Of a stretch of 64,000 nt of DNA, positions 8,808-16,860 are shown one piece after another (the first letter of the stretch is position 1; each line of letters starts with the position of its first letter). The notes under the pieces were generated by a model. The model saw nothing but the letters and a program-made list of their open reading frames with translations, did not search any database and was not told the origin of the DNA. A program made the translations under genes and the position numbers. This DNA comes from Rhizobium grahamii CCGE 502 (GTDB taxonomy: Bacteria; Pseudomonadota; Alphaproteobacteria; Rhizobiales; Rhizobiaceae), in assembly GCF_000298315.2 (NCBI RefSeq), contig NZ_AEYE02000029.1:1-64000 (forward strand), read 5' to 3'.

Positions 8808-9608
8808 TTATTCCGAAGCGGCATCGGCCAAAGCCGGGGCATCATTGGAACCCGCGTCCTCGCCCTCAGCCGAAGCCTCACCTTCTGCAGCGCGACGCGG
8901 ACGGCGCGGACGGCTGCCAGTAGCGCGGCGCCGAGGCTGACGCTCACGCGGCTGACCTGCAGCACTTTCCTCGTCCATCGAGACCTCTGCCGGAATGCCT
9001 TCGATCTCCGGCTGCGGACCGCTGCCGTCGTTGACTTCGGGCTGCGGCGCCGCAGCTACGGCTTCAACCGGCGCTGCAGCTGGCTGCTGTTCCTGGCGCC
9101 GCGGCTGGCGTGCCTGGTCGTCGTGACGGCGCGGCTGCTCATCGTGGCGACGCTGCGACTGCTCATCCGAACGGCGCTGCTGATGCTCATGTTGCTGGCG
9201 CGGCGGCTGAACGATAACGACATCATCGTTGTCGACGCCTTCGATGTCGTCGCCTTCGCGCTCCGTGCCTTCACTAAAGTCGCTGCGATCGTCGCGCTGG
9301 AAGCGTTCCTGCATCTGCGCCTGTGCGGCAGCAATGATGCGGTTGTAATGCTCAGCGTGCTGCAGGTAGTTTTCGGCGATAACACGGTCGCCCGAACTCT
9401 GCGCGTCGCGAGCGAGCTGCGCATACTTTTCGGCGATATGCTGCGCGGTACCACGGATCTTAACGTCTGGGCCGGAGCTGTCGTATGTCCGCGTCAGCGG
9501 ATTGCCGCCCTTGCGGTTGAAATTGTTGTTATTGTTATTTCCACCGCCGCCGCCGCCGTTGTTATTGCCACGCCCGCGACCGCGCTTGTTCTGCTGTCCT
9601 GGCCTCAT
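8808..9608 (-). CDS. DUF4167 domain protein
   Basis: This 266-residue protein carries the DUF4167 domain at its N-terminus: RTYDSSGPDVKIRGTAQHI and EKYAQLARDAQSSGDRV are characteristic. The first 35 residues are Arg, Gly and Asn rich, including a run of Gly and Asn. The region after about 110 is low-complexity, with Arg, Gln, His and Glu repeats and a basic RPRRPRR patch. The composition suggests an RNA- or nucleic-acid-associated protein, but no function is established. AGGTGA upstream of the ATG supports the start. The position next to prmC-prfA is typical for Rhizobiales. Confidence 0.88.
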   Translation of the reverse strand: MRPGQQNKRGRGRGNNNGGGGGGNNNNNNFNRKGGNPLTRTYDSSGPDVKIRGTAQHIAEKYAQLARDAQSSGDRVIAENYLQHAEHYNRIIAAAQAQMQERFQRDDRSDFSEGTEREGDDIEGVDNDDVVIVQPPRQQHEHQQRRSDEQSQRRHDEQPRRHDDQARQPRRQEQQPAAAPVEAVAAAPQPEVNDGSGPQPEIEGIPAEVSMDEESAAGQPRERQPRRRATGSRPRRPRRAAEGEASAEGEDAGSNDAPALADAASE

Positions 9609-9952
9609 AGATCGTTCACCTGAATTCTCTGTTTGTTGTGGAGTTATGGCATCAACCGCCGTGGCCGGTTCACCGGCTCAGAGCCCTTGTGCCGCAAGCA
9701 TACTGCGCCCTCGCGCCAACCTGCCGCTTGTTCTCAAGTCAGTTTGACTGATTCACGCATTGGGTCGTATTCAACCTTTGAAGCTCTCGTTTAAAAGAGC
9801 GGACCCCCGAGGCCGAGCTAGTATCGAACGGCTCACCGTTCTGTCCCATCTCTCCAACGCGTGGGGCCAACCTATATTGCTTCCCGTGGAAATCCAAGCC
9901 TTTTCTTCGCAATGACACCAATGTCCTGTTCGATGCTTTAAGTTGTCGCGCA
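9609..9952. other. Gap between DUF4167 gene and prmC, no gene recognised
   Basis: This 344-base stretch should hold the DUF4167 promoter on the minus strand. Small minus-strand frames within it have no recognisable family or good ribosome-binding site. A GCTCT/AGAGC hairpin with an eight-base loop lies near 9784-9801, downstream of prmC, and may be its transcript end; it lacks a clear T-run. Confidence 0.45.
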
Positions 9953-10834
9953 TCACTTGAGCGCGAACACAAGCGCCCGGTCATTCTGGCCGTAATCTTT
10001 TACGGATTCCAGAAGCTTGAAGCCTTCAGCCTCGAAAACGTCCGTTACGTCGTTTCGCTGGTCGTAGCCGATCTCAAGTCCCACGACACCGTTCGGCTTT
10101 ATGAACCTTGCCGCATCCTTGGCGATGGTTCTGTAGGCGTCAAGCCCATCCCGGCCGCCATCCAGTGCGGCAAGGGGATCAAATTTCGTCACTTCGGGAG
10201 CGAGAGTGTGAACGACCTTAGAAGCGATATAGGGCGGATTTGAGACAATCGCATGAAACGTGCCGTGGATACTGTCAAACCAACTGGATTGAATGGCTTC
10301 GAAGCGATCCTGCAATCCGTTTCTTTCCGCGTTTGATTGTGCCGTCCTCAACGCGTCGGCCGATATATCGCTGCCAACGCCTGACGCTTCCGGACATTCG
10401 CTCAACAGAGCTAGGCATATCGCCCCGGTTCCGGTTCCCAAGTCAAGGATATGGATACGGCCCTCGGTATTTGCAAGATCGCGCAGATATGGAAGCACCG
10501 TATCGACGAGAATTTCTGTATCGGGCCTTGGCTCGAGGGTTTCCGCTGACAACGAAAGCGGCAGACCATAGAACTCGCGTTCGCCGAGAATGCGATGAAC
10601 CGGCTCATGCGCCAACCGGCGTTCGATACCTTGTTCGATCAATGTCGCCTGCTCATTGGTCACGGTCTCGCCACCGCGCGTCACGATGGCAGTCGTGGAA
10701 AGTCCAAGCAGCCCTGCGACAAGGACGCGGGCATCCGCTGCAGCGCTCTCTATTCCAGCTTCGGTGAAGAGACGGCGAGCTTCAGACAGCATTTGGGAAA
10801 CCGTGGGCTCGGCCTGTTTCCCGCCCATGCTCAT
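9953..10834 (-). CDS. prmC: Release factor glutamine methyltransferase PrmC (HemK)
   Basis: PrmC methylates the Gln of the GGQ motif of release factors 1 and 2, which is needed for efficient termination. The 293-residue protein has an N-terminal helical domain (to about 90), the SAM-binding motif DLGTGTGA at 131-138 and the catalytic NPPY at 199-202. The start codon overlaps the prfA stop in an ATGA arrangement (10831-10834). The enzyme is therefore translationally coupled to its own substrate gene. Confidence 0.97.
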   Translation of the reverse strand: MSMGGKQAEPTVSQMLSEARRLFTEAGIESAAADARVLVAGLLGLSTTAIVTRGGETVTNEQATLIEQGIERRLAHEPVHRILGEREFYGLPLSLSAETLEPRPDTEILVDTVLPYLRDLANTEGRIHILDLGTGTGAICLALLSECPEASGVGSDISADALRTAQSNAERNGLQDRFEAIQSSWFDSIHGTFHAIVSNPPYIASKVVHTLAPEVTKFDPLAALDGGRDGLDAYRTIAKDAARFIKPNGVVGLEIGYDQRNDVTDVFEAEGFKLLESVKDYGQNDRALVFALK

Positions 10835-11910
10835 TGTTGCTCGCCGAGTTGCGCCAACTGGCTCGCCTGATAGTCGGCCATCAACGCATCGACCACCTCG
10901 TCGATCTCACCGACCATCATCCGGTCCAGTTTGTAGAGCGTGAGATTGATGCGGTGATCCGTCACCCGTCCCTGTGGGAAGTTGTAGGTACGGATGCGTT
11001 CGGAACGGTCGCCGGAGCCGACTTGGCTTTTGCGGTCGGCGGAACGCTCGCTGTCGGCGCGCTGGCGCTCGGCATCATAAAGGCGAGAGCGCAGAACCTG
11101 CATCGCCTTGGCGCGGTTTTGGTGCTGCGACTTCTCGGAGCTAGTGACAACAATGCCGGTCGGCAGGTGGGTGATGCGAACGGCTGAGTCCGTGGTGTTG
11201 ACGTGCTGACCGCCGGCGCCAGAGGAGCGCATCGTGTCGATGCGGATGTCTTCCGGCCGGATCTCGATGTCGATCTCTTCTGCTTCCGGCAAGACCGCGA
11301 CCGTTGCGGCCGAGGTATGGATACGGCCCCCCGCTTCCGTTTCCGGTACGCGCTGGACGCGGTGGACGCCGGATTCGAACTTCAGCTTGGCAAACACGCC
11401 CTTGCCCGTGATCGTCGCGATGATTTCCTTGAAGCCACCCGCTTCGCCTTCGCTCGACGACAGGACTTCCACCTTCCAGCCATGCGCGGCGGCATAGCGC
11501 TCATACATCCGGAACAGGTCGCCGGCGAAGAGTGCGGCTTCCGAGCCCCCGGTACCGGCGCGGATTTCCAGAATCGCGCTCTTCTCGTCGGCTGCGTCCT
11601 TCGGCAGCAACAGGATCTGGATTTCCTGCTCCAGCGCTTCCAGCCGCTCCTTCACCTCGGGCAGTTCCAGTTCGGCAAGGTCGCGCATTTCGCGGTCCAC
11701 GGACTTGTCGTTCAGCAAGGTCTCAAGGTCCGCAAGCTCCGCAATCGCCTTCTCGTAGGCGCGAATCTTCGTGACGACAGGCTGCAGCTCGGAATACTCG
11801 GAGGCGAGCTTGACGTAGACCTCGGCCGAGGGGCCGGCCGACATGCGCGCTTCGATCTCGCCGAAACGGCGTTCCAGCTCGCGCATCTTTTCAACGGGAA
11901 GCTTCGCCAC
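10831..11910 (-). CDS. prfA: Peptide chain release factor 1
   Basis: RF1 reads UAA and UAG stop codons and triggers peptidyl-tRNA hydrolysis. The 359 residues fit the family. GGQ lies at 233-235 within [12 protein letters not shown], and the stop-codon recognition loop is [13 protein letters not shown], so the PxT tripeptide is Pro-Glu-Thr at 189-191. It lies 28 bases downstream of ptsP and overlaps prmC by four bases, so ptsP-prfA-prmC is probably one transcript. Confidence 0.98.
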   Translation of the reverse strand: MAKLPVEKMRELERRFGEIEARMSAGPSAEVYVKLASEYSELQPVVTKIRAYEKAIAELADLETLLNDKSVDREMRDLAELELPEVKERLEALEQEIQILLLPKDAADEKSAILEIRAGTGGSEAALFAGDLFRMYERYAAAHGWKVEVLSSSEGEAGGFKEIIATITGKGVFAKLKFESGVHRVQRVPETEAGGRIHTSAATVAVLPEAEEIDIEIRPEDIRIDTMRSSGAGGQHVNTTDSAVRITHLPTGIVVTSSEKSQHQNRAKAMQVLRSRLYDAERQRADSERSADRKSQVGSGDRSERIRTYNFPQGRVTDHRINLTLYKLDRMMVGEIDEVVDALMADYQASQLAQLGEQQ

Positions 11911-11938
11911 CCTTCACTCCGATTCTGCTTGTCTTGAA

Positions 11939-14206
11939 CTATAGAGGAATATTGTGAGCGTCAGCGAAGTGGGCAAGCACCTCGCGTATCGAGGTCGCCG
12001 ACTTGGTATCGTCGAGCGCGTCGTTCATCACTTTTGCCAGCGCCTCGGCATCGAGACCGAGAAGCATCGCCTTAACAGGACCGATCGACGCTGGCGACAT
12101 CGATACCGCACGGAAGCCGATGCCGAGCAGCGCCATCGCCGAGATCGGCTTGCCGGCAAGCTCGCCGCAGAGCGTCACCGGCGTGTTGTTGCGCTCACCC
12201 GCGCGTACGATGTCGCGCAGGATCCGGAGGAACGGCTTGCCAAGCGGATCGAAGCGATCGGAAACCCGTGCGTTGCCGCGGTCGACCGCCATCGAAAACT
12301 GGAAGAGGTCATTCGAGCCGACCGAGACGAAGTCGACCGCCGACATCAGCTCGTCGAGCTGCCAGAGCAAGGCCGGCACCTCAAGCATCGCGCCGAACTG
12401 CAGCTTGCGCGGCAGACCATGACCGAAACGGGAAAGGTGCTGCACCTCTTTTTGCAACAACTCACGCACGGCGGCGATCTCGGAAACCTCGGTCACCATC
12501 GGCACCATCAGCTTCAGCTCGATACCGGCCGCCGCCTTCAGCATGGCGCGCAATTGCGTGCGCAGCAGACCCGGACGATCGAGCGACAGGCGGATCGCCC
12601 GCCAGCCAAGCGCCGGATTTTCTTCTTCATGGCCACGGAAATAGGGAACGACCTTGTCGCCGCCGATATCGAGCGTACGGAAGGTCACAACCCGCCCGGC
12701 CGCCTGCTTCAGCACATTGCGATAGAACAGTTCCTGTTCTTCCGCCTTCGGCATGGTTGAGGCGATCATGAACTGCAATTCGGTACGAAACAGTCCGATG
12801 CCTTCGGCGCCCGAGTCCGAAAGCTGCGGCAAGTCCACCAGCAGCCCGGCATTCATCATCAGGGACACGCGCTGCCCGTCCTTGGTGCGCGGCTCGACGG
12901 AGCGCAGCGCCCGGAACTGCTCCTGCCGACGGGCCCGGAACCGCACCTTTTCCTCATACGAGCGCTGGTGTTCGGGCATCGGGCGAAGATGCACATGCCC
13001 GCCATCCCCATCGATGATCACGGCATCGCCGTTTTCGGCAAGCGCCACCACGCCAGCTGCCTGGCCGATGACAGGAATACCCATGGCTCGCGCAACGATC
13101 ACCACATGGCTCGTCACCGCGCCTTCCTCCAGCACGAGCCCGCGCACGTTGGCGCGAGGATAGTCCAACAGCTCAGCAGCGCCCATCGCGCGCGCCAAGA
13201 TGATGGCGTCGCTCGGGAAACCATCGCCCGCGGTGCGACCGGTATAGCCGGTCAGCTGCCGCAACAGCCGGTTTGCCAGATCTTCGAAATCGTGCATCCG
13301 CTCCCGCAGATAGGGATCCGTCATACGGATCATGCGCGCCTTCGTGTCGCTCTGCACCTTCTCGACCGCAGCTTCCGCCGTCAGGCCGTTACGGATCGCC
13401 TCCTCGAGCTTGCGCACCCAACCCTGGTCATAAGCGAACATCCGATAGGTTTCGAGTACCTCGCGGTGCTCGCCTTCCATCGAAACGTCGCGCTGCGACA
13501 GGAGGTCATCGATCGAGATGCGCAGCGATCCGAGCGCCTCACCCAGACGCCGGATTTCCTTCTCGGAATCCTCGTTCAGAAGGTTGGTGACGACAATGCG
13601 CGGCTCGTGCAGCACGACGTAGCCGAGGCCAATACCCTCGTTATAGGTATCGCCATCGATGGTCACCGAACGTGTCAGGTCGAGTTCGAGGCCAGGCTTC
13701 GTGATCTTCTTGAGCTCGCCGGTGGCGATCATCTCGGCAAGCACCATCGCGGTCGTCTCGAGCGCTTCGAGCTCTTCTTCGCGGTAGGTGCGGCTTGCCT
13801 TGTTCTGCACGACCAGAACGCCGAGCGAACGGCCGGTGCGCAGGATCGGCACGCCAAGGAAGGAATGATAGATTTCTTCGCCAGTTTCCGGCAGGTAGCG
13901 GAAGGCGGGATGCGATTGCGCGTCGGAGAGGTTGAGCGGCTGCGCCGATGCGGCGATCGTGCCGACCAGACCCTGACCCATCTTGAGTTGGGACAGGTGG
14001 ACCGCTTCCTTCTTCAGGCCTTCGGTTGCATAGAGTTCGAGGACGCCGTCGGCGCGCAGGACGTAGACGGAGCAAACCTCCGCCACCATGTTGCCTGCAA
14101 TCTGGCGAACGATCCGATCGAGACGCTCCTGCGGCTCCAGCGGCTCCGCCATCAACTCGCGTAGCCGCTTGAGCAGCACGCGCGGACCGCCGGAAAGGTC
14201 TCTCAT
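11939..14206 (-). CDS. ptsP: PTS-Ntr enzyme I, PEP-protein phosphotransferase PtsP
   Basis: Enzyme I of the nitrogen-related PTS transfers phosphate from PEP to NPr and then to EIIA-Ntr, linking carbon and nitrogen status to regulation. The 755-residue protein has an N-terminal GAF domain (about 20-165, ending in the VLVVQNKASRTYREEE region), then the EI N-domain with the phospho-His motif GAVTSHVVIVARAMGIPVIG, and the TIM-barrel PEP-binding domain with GSNDLFQFSMAVDR. The GAF-EI layout separates it from the sugar EI PtsI. It follows lysC by 90 bases, as is common in rhizobia. Confidence 0.97.
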   Translation of the reverse strand: MRDLSGGPRVLLKRLRELMAEPLEPQERLDRIVRQIAGNMVAEVCSVYVLRADGVLELYATEGLKKEAVHLSQLKMGQGLVGTIAASAQPLNLSDAQSHPAFRYLPETGEEIYHSFLGVPILRTGRSLGVLVVQNKASRTYREEELEALETTAMVLAEMIATGELKKITKPGLELDLTRSVTIDGDTYNEGIGLGYVVLHEPRIVVTNLLNEDSEKEIRRLGEALGSLRISIDDLLSQRDVSMEGEHREVLETYRMFAYDQGWVRKLEEAIRNGLTAEAAVEKVQSDTKARMIRMTDPYLRERMHDFEDLANRLLRQLTGYTGRTAGDGFPSDAIILARAMGAAELLDYPRANVRGLVLEEGAVTSHVVIVARAMGIPVIGQAAGVVALAENGDAVIIDGDGGHVHLRPMPEHQRSYEEKVRFRARRQEQFRALRSVEPRTKDGQRVSLMMNAGLLVDLPQLSDSGAEGIGLFRTELQFMIASTMPKAEEQELFYRNVLKQAAGRVVTFRTLDIGGDKVVPYFRGHEEENPALGWRAIRLSLDRPGLLRTQLRAMLKAAAGIELKLMVPMVTEVSEIAAVRELLQKEVQHLSRFGHGLPRKLQFGAMLEVPALLWQLDELMSAVDFVSVGSNDLFQFSMAVDRGNARVSDRFDPLGKPFLRILRDIVRAGERNNTPVTLCGELAGKPISAMALLGIGFRAVSMSPASIGPVKAMLLGLDAEALAKVMNDALDDTKSATSIREVLAHFADAHNIPL

Positions 14207-14234
14207 TGCGTCTCAAGCTCCAAAACAAACATCA

Positions 14235-14263
14235 AAGTCACACAGCCGATAGCCGCGTGACTT
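14235..14263 (-). terminator. Hairpin between lysC and ptsP
   Basis: AAGTCAC (14235-14241) pairs with GTGACTT (14257-14263) around a 15-base loop in the 90-base lysC-ptsP gap. A strong T-run is missing. It may attenuate or terminate lysC transcription, or it may be neutral. Confidence 0.35.
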
Positions 14264-14296
14264 CTCAACTTGAACGCGCGGCAGGTCTGTTCAGAA

Positions 14297-15571
14297 TCAG
14301 TTCTTATCCAGACCGTAGCAGGAATGCAAAGTCCTGACAGCGAGTTCCGCATAAGGACCGTCGATCAGGATGGAAATTTTGATCTCAGAGGTCGTAATGG
14401 CCTTGATGTTGATGCCCTTGTCGGCCAGCGCCTTGAACGCGGTAGCGGCAACACCGGCGTGACTGCGCATACCGATACCGATGACCGACACTTTCACCAG
14501 GCCCGATTCGTTCTGAACGACATCGTAGCCGATCTTTTCCTTGTTCTCGCCAAGGACCTTGATCGCCTTGTCGACATCGCCCGACGGAACCGTGAAGGTC
14601 ATGTCGGTCTTCGAGCCGTCTTCGGAGATGTTCTGGACAATCATGTCGACGTTGATGTGGCTTTCGGCCAGCGGTCCGAAGATCGCGGCGGAAACACCCG
14701 GCCGGTCGGCAAGACGGCGAAGCGAGATCTGAGCCTCATCCTTGGCATAGGCGATGCCGGTGACTACTTCCTGTTCCACGATTTCATCCTCGTCACAAAT
14801 CAGCGTTCCGGGCGGATTCAAGAAGTCACCCATGCCCGGAGCATCGGGATCTTCGAAAGAGGAGCGCACGAAGGTACGGACCTTGTGCACCATGGCAAGC
14901 TCGACGGAGCGAACCTGCAGGACCTTGGCGCCGAGCGAGGCCATTTCGAGCATTTCCTCGAAAGCGATCTTCTTCAGGCGGCGTGCCTGCGGCACGATGC
15001 GCGGGTCCGTCGTATAGACGCCGTCGACGTCGGTATAGATGTCGCAGCGATCAGCCTTCAGCGCTGCAGCAACGGCAACGGCCGAGGTATCGGAACCGCC
15101 GCGGCCAAGCGTCGCGATGCGATTGTCGGGGCCAATGCCCTGGAAGCCGGCGATGACGGCAACCTGGCCCTCACCCATGCGCTTGACGATGTCGGCGCCG
15201 TCGATTTCCTGGATGCGGGCAGCGCCATGGGCATTGTCCGTACGGATGGAAATCTGCCAGCCCTGCCACGAGCGGGCGTTGATATCCATCGCCTGCAGCG
15301 CGATTGCCAGCAGACCGGCCGTGACCTGCTCGCCCGAAGCGACGACCGCATCATACTCGCGCGCATCGTAAAACGGGGAATTGGCGCCGACAACCTTCGG
15401 CATATTCTGCACCCAGCCAACGAGCTCGTTGGTCTTGCCGGACATCGCCGAGACGACGACAGCCACTTCATGGCCGGCATCGACTTCACGTTTCACATGG
15501 CGGGCAACGTTCTTGATGCGGTCCAGATCAGCGACGGAGGTCCCGCCGAATTTCATTACGATGCGTGCCAT
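14297..15571 (-). CDS. lysC: Aspartate kinase
   Basis: Aspartokinase phosphorylates L-aspartate, the first step to lysine, threonine, methionine and diaminopimelate. The 424 residues include the N-terminal substrate motif KFGGTSV (7-13), the nucleotide site GRGGSDTSAVAVAAAL, and two C-terminal ACT domains (from about 265) that normally bind lysine and threonine for feedback inhibition. No lysine riboswitch was seen in the leader. The gene heads the lysC-ptsP-prfA-prmC block. Confidence 0.97.
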   Translation of the reverse strand: MARIVMKFGGTSVADLDRIKNVARHVKREVDAGHEVAVVVSAMSGKTNELVGWVQNMPKVVGANSPFYDAREYDAVVASGEQVTAGLLAIALQAMDINARSWQGWQISIRTDNAHGAARIQEIDGADIVKRMGEGQVAVIAGFQGIGPDNRIATLGRGGSDTSAVAVAAALKADRCDIYTDVDGVYTTDPRIVPQARRLKKIAFEEMLEMASLGAKVLQVRSVELAMVHKVRTFVRSSFEDPDAPGMGDFLNPPGTLICDEDEIVEQEVVTGIAYAKDEAQISLRRLADRPGVSAAIFGPLAESHINVDMIVQNISEDGSKTDMTFTVPSGDVDKAIKVLGENKEKIGYDVVQNESGLVKVSVIGIGMRSHAGVAATAFKALADKGINIKAITTSEIKISILIDGPYAELAVRTLHSCYGLDKN

Positions 15572-15872
15572 ATGCCTCTACCACGACCTAGTGCCGAGAG
15601 AGACCAAAGCCAGACCCGGCATCACGAGCCCCCTGCATGGAGCCGCACGGCTGAAGAGCCAGGAATTGGGAGTTTCTGGAACCCTTCTAACGCCTTGCGC
15701 CCCCGGGGCCCAAGTTGCCGCGTCTCTTAGCGAGTTTGTGGGGGGGTGGCAAGGTGCCGAAAGGAGAATGCCGGCGTGACGGGCCGACCGTCAAAGGAGT
15801 TCGCCAATGCCATCACGCCTGTTTGCATTTTTGCCAGCCTCGACCAGCAACGCCTGGTCTTTCGTGCCTTCC
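15572..15872. other. Gap between lysC and the MarR pair, no gene recognised
   Basis: This 301-base stretch lies upstream of lysC on the minus strand and downstream of the second MarR gene, so it should hold the lysC promoter. A GACCAG/CTGGTC hairpin (15842-15859) sits after the MarR stop codon and may end that transcript. No gene or riboswitch-like structure was identified. Confidence 0.45.
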
Positions 15873-16328
15873 CTAAGGTTCAATTTCGTCTTGCAGCCTC
15901 TTGAGGATGTGGATGAGCTGCGGAGCCATTTCCCTGATCTCGGTCAAGTGAATGGCGGTCAAGCGTTTCAACACCCCCTCAGCCTTGTCAGTAAGCTCCA
16001 GTGTTTGCCGCCGTTTGTCGTTCGGATCGGCGCGGCGCGATACATAGCCGGCGCTAACCAGCCGACCGACCAGTTCCGTCGCCGAATGCGGCGCTATCAA
16101 CAGTCGTTCTGCAAGCATTCCGATGGTCATCGCATCCTCGCCGCGATGCCCCTTGATTGCGAGCAATGCCTGATGCTGTTGTGTCGGAAGTCCCTCTTCT
16201 TGCGCTGCGGACGTGCTGAAGTCCATGAAACGGCGCAAAGTATAACGCAAGTTGGACAAGGCTTCGTAGTCGGCGTCGGTCAGTCCTGTCCTCGGAGTCT
16301 TCAACACGTGTCCTCTCGTAGCCATCAT
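15873..16328 (-). CDS. MarR family transcriptional regulator (second of tandem pair)
   Basis: This 151-residue winged-helix protein has the MarR pattern: a dimerisation helix with DYEALSNLRYTLRRF, recognition-helix region MLAERLLIAPHSATELVGRLVSAGYVSR and the wing RRADPNDKRRQTLELTDKAE. Its start overlaps the stop of the upstream MarR gene in an ATGA, so the two are translationally coupled. The two proteins share the block QQHQALLAIKG and most of their N-termini, so they arose by duplication. Ligand unknown. Confidence 0.9.
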   Translation of the reverse strand: MMATRGHVLKTPRTGLTDADYEALSNLRYTLRRFMDFSTSAAQEEGLPTQQHQALLAIKGHRGEDAMTIGMLAERLLIAPHSATELVGRLVSAGYVSRRADPNDKRRQTLELTDKAEGVLKRLTAIHLTEIREMAPQLIHILKRLQDEIEP

Positions 16329-16774
16329 TGCATCCAGGCGGCGACCTCCATTCTTCGATGATCCTGCAGGACTCGAAGCGCTAACAAGAGCTCGGGTGCC
16401 ATCTCCCGGATCTCATAGAGATGCGCAGGCGTCAGCCGCCGCAATATCTCTTCCGCCTTGTCTGTCAACCGCAGAATGGGCCGGCGCCTCTGTTTCACGT
16501 CGACAATGACATAGGCGTGTTCCTCAAGCGATCGTGCAAGGTCGGCAGCGGATGCGGTAGGGACAAACAATCGTTCCGCCAGCATGGAAACGCTCATCTG
16601 CGCTCCACTCCGTAGCCCTTTGATGGCAAGCAACGCCTGATGCTGTTGCGGCGTCAATCCAAGCTTCTCGGCCGCTTTTGTGCTGAATTGGCGAAACTTC
16701 CGGATCCTGTACCTCAGGTTCGCCAGCGCCTCGTAGTCAACCTCCGACAAGCCTCCGCTTCCGCTTGACGTCAT
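16325..16774 (-). CDS. MarR family transcriptional regulator (first of tandem pair)
   Basis: This 149-residue MarR paralogue shares DYEALANLRYRIRKF and QQHQALLAIKG with the next gene. Its wing differs (DVKQRRRPILRLTDKAE in place of DPNDKRRQTLELTDKAE), so the pair may bind different sites or form heterodimers. AGGAGG lies well placed upstream of the ATG. It is divergent from the ClC transporter gene, and an 8-3-8 palindrome between them (16803-16821) is a good candidate operator. Confidence 0.9.
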   Translation of the reverse strand: MTSSGSGGLSEVDYEALANLRYRIRKFRQFSTKAAEKLGLTPQQHQALLAIKGLRSGAQMSVSMLAERLFVPTASAADLARSLEEHAYVIVDVKQRRRPILRLTDKAEEILRRLTPAHLYEIREMAPELLLALRVLQDHRRMEVAAWMQ

Positions 16775-16802
16775 TTTCGCCTCCTGAATTTCCCTGTTGA
16801 TT

Positions 16803-16821
16803 TATATCGTATCACGATATA
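16803..16821. promoter_or_regulatory. 19-bp palindrome, probable MarR operator
   Basis: TATATCGT (16803-16810) and ACGATATA (16814-16821) are perfect inverted repeats separated by ATC. The site lies in the 86-base gap between the divergent MarR gene (start 16774) and ClC gene (start 16861), so a MarR dimer bound there could control both. Confidence 0.7.
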
Positions 16822-16860
16822 TTTGCGACGTCGAACGAAAGTGCTGCAACAGGACCCGCG

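Noticed and set aside
14270-15730. 486-codon plus-strand frame opposite lysC
   Set aside because: Antisense shadow of the aspartate kinase gene.
15572-15872. Lysine riboswitch upstream of lysC
   Set aside because: No lysine-aptamer-like helices or attenuator T-run could be recognised.
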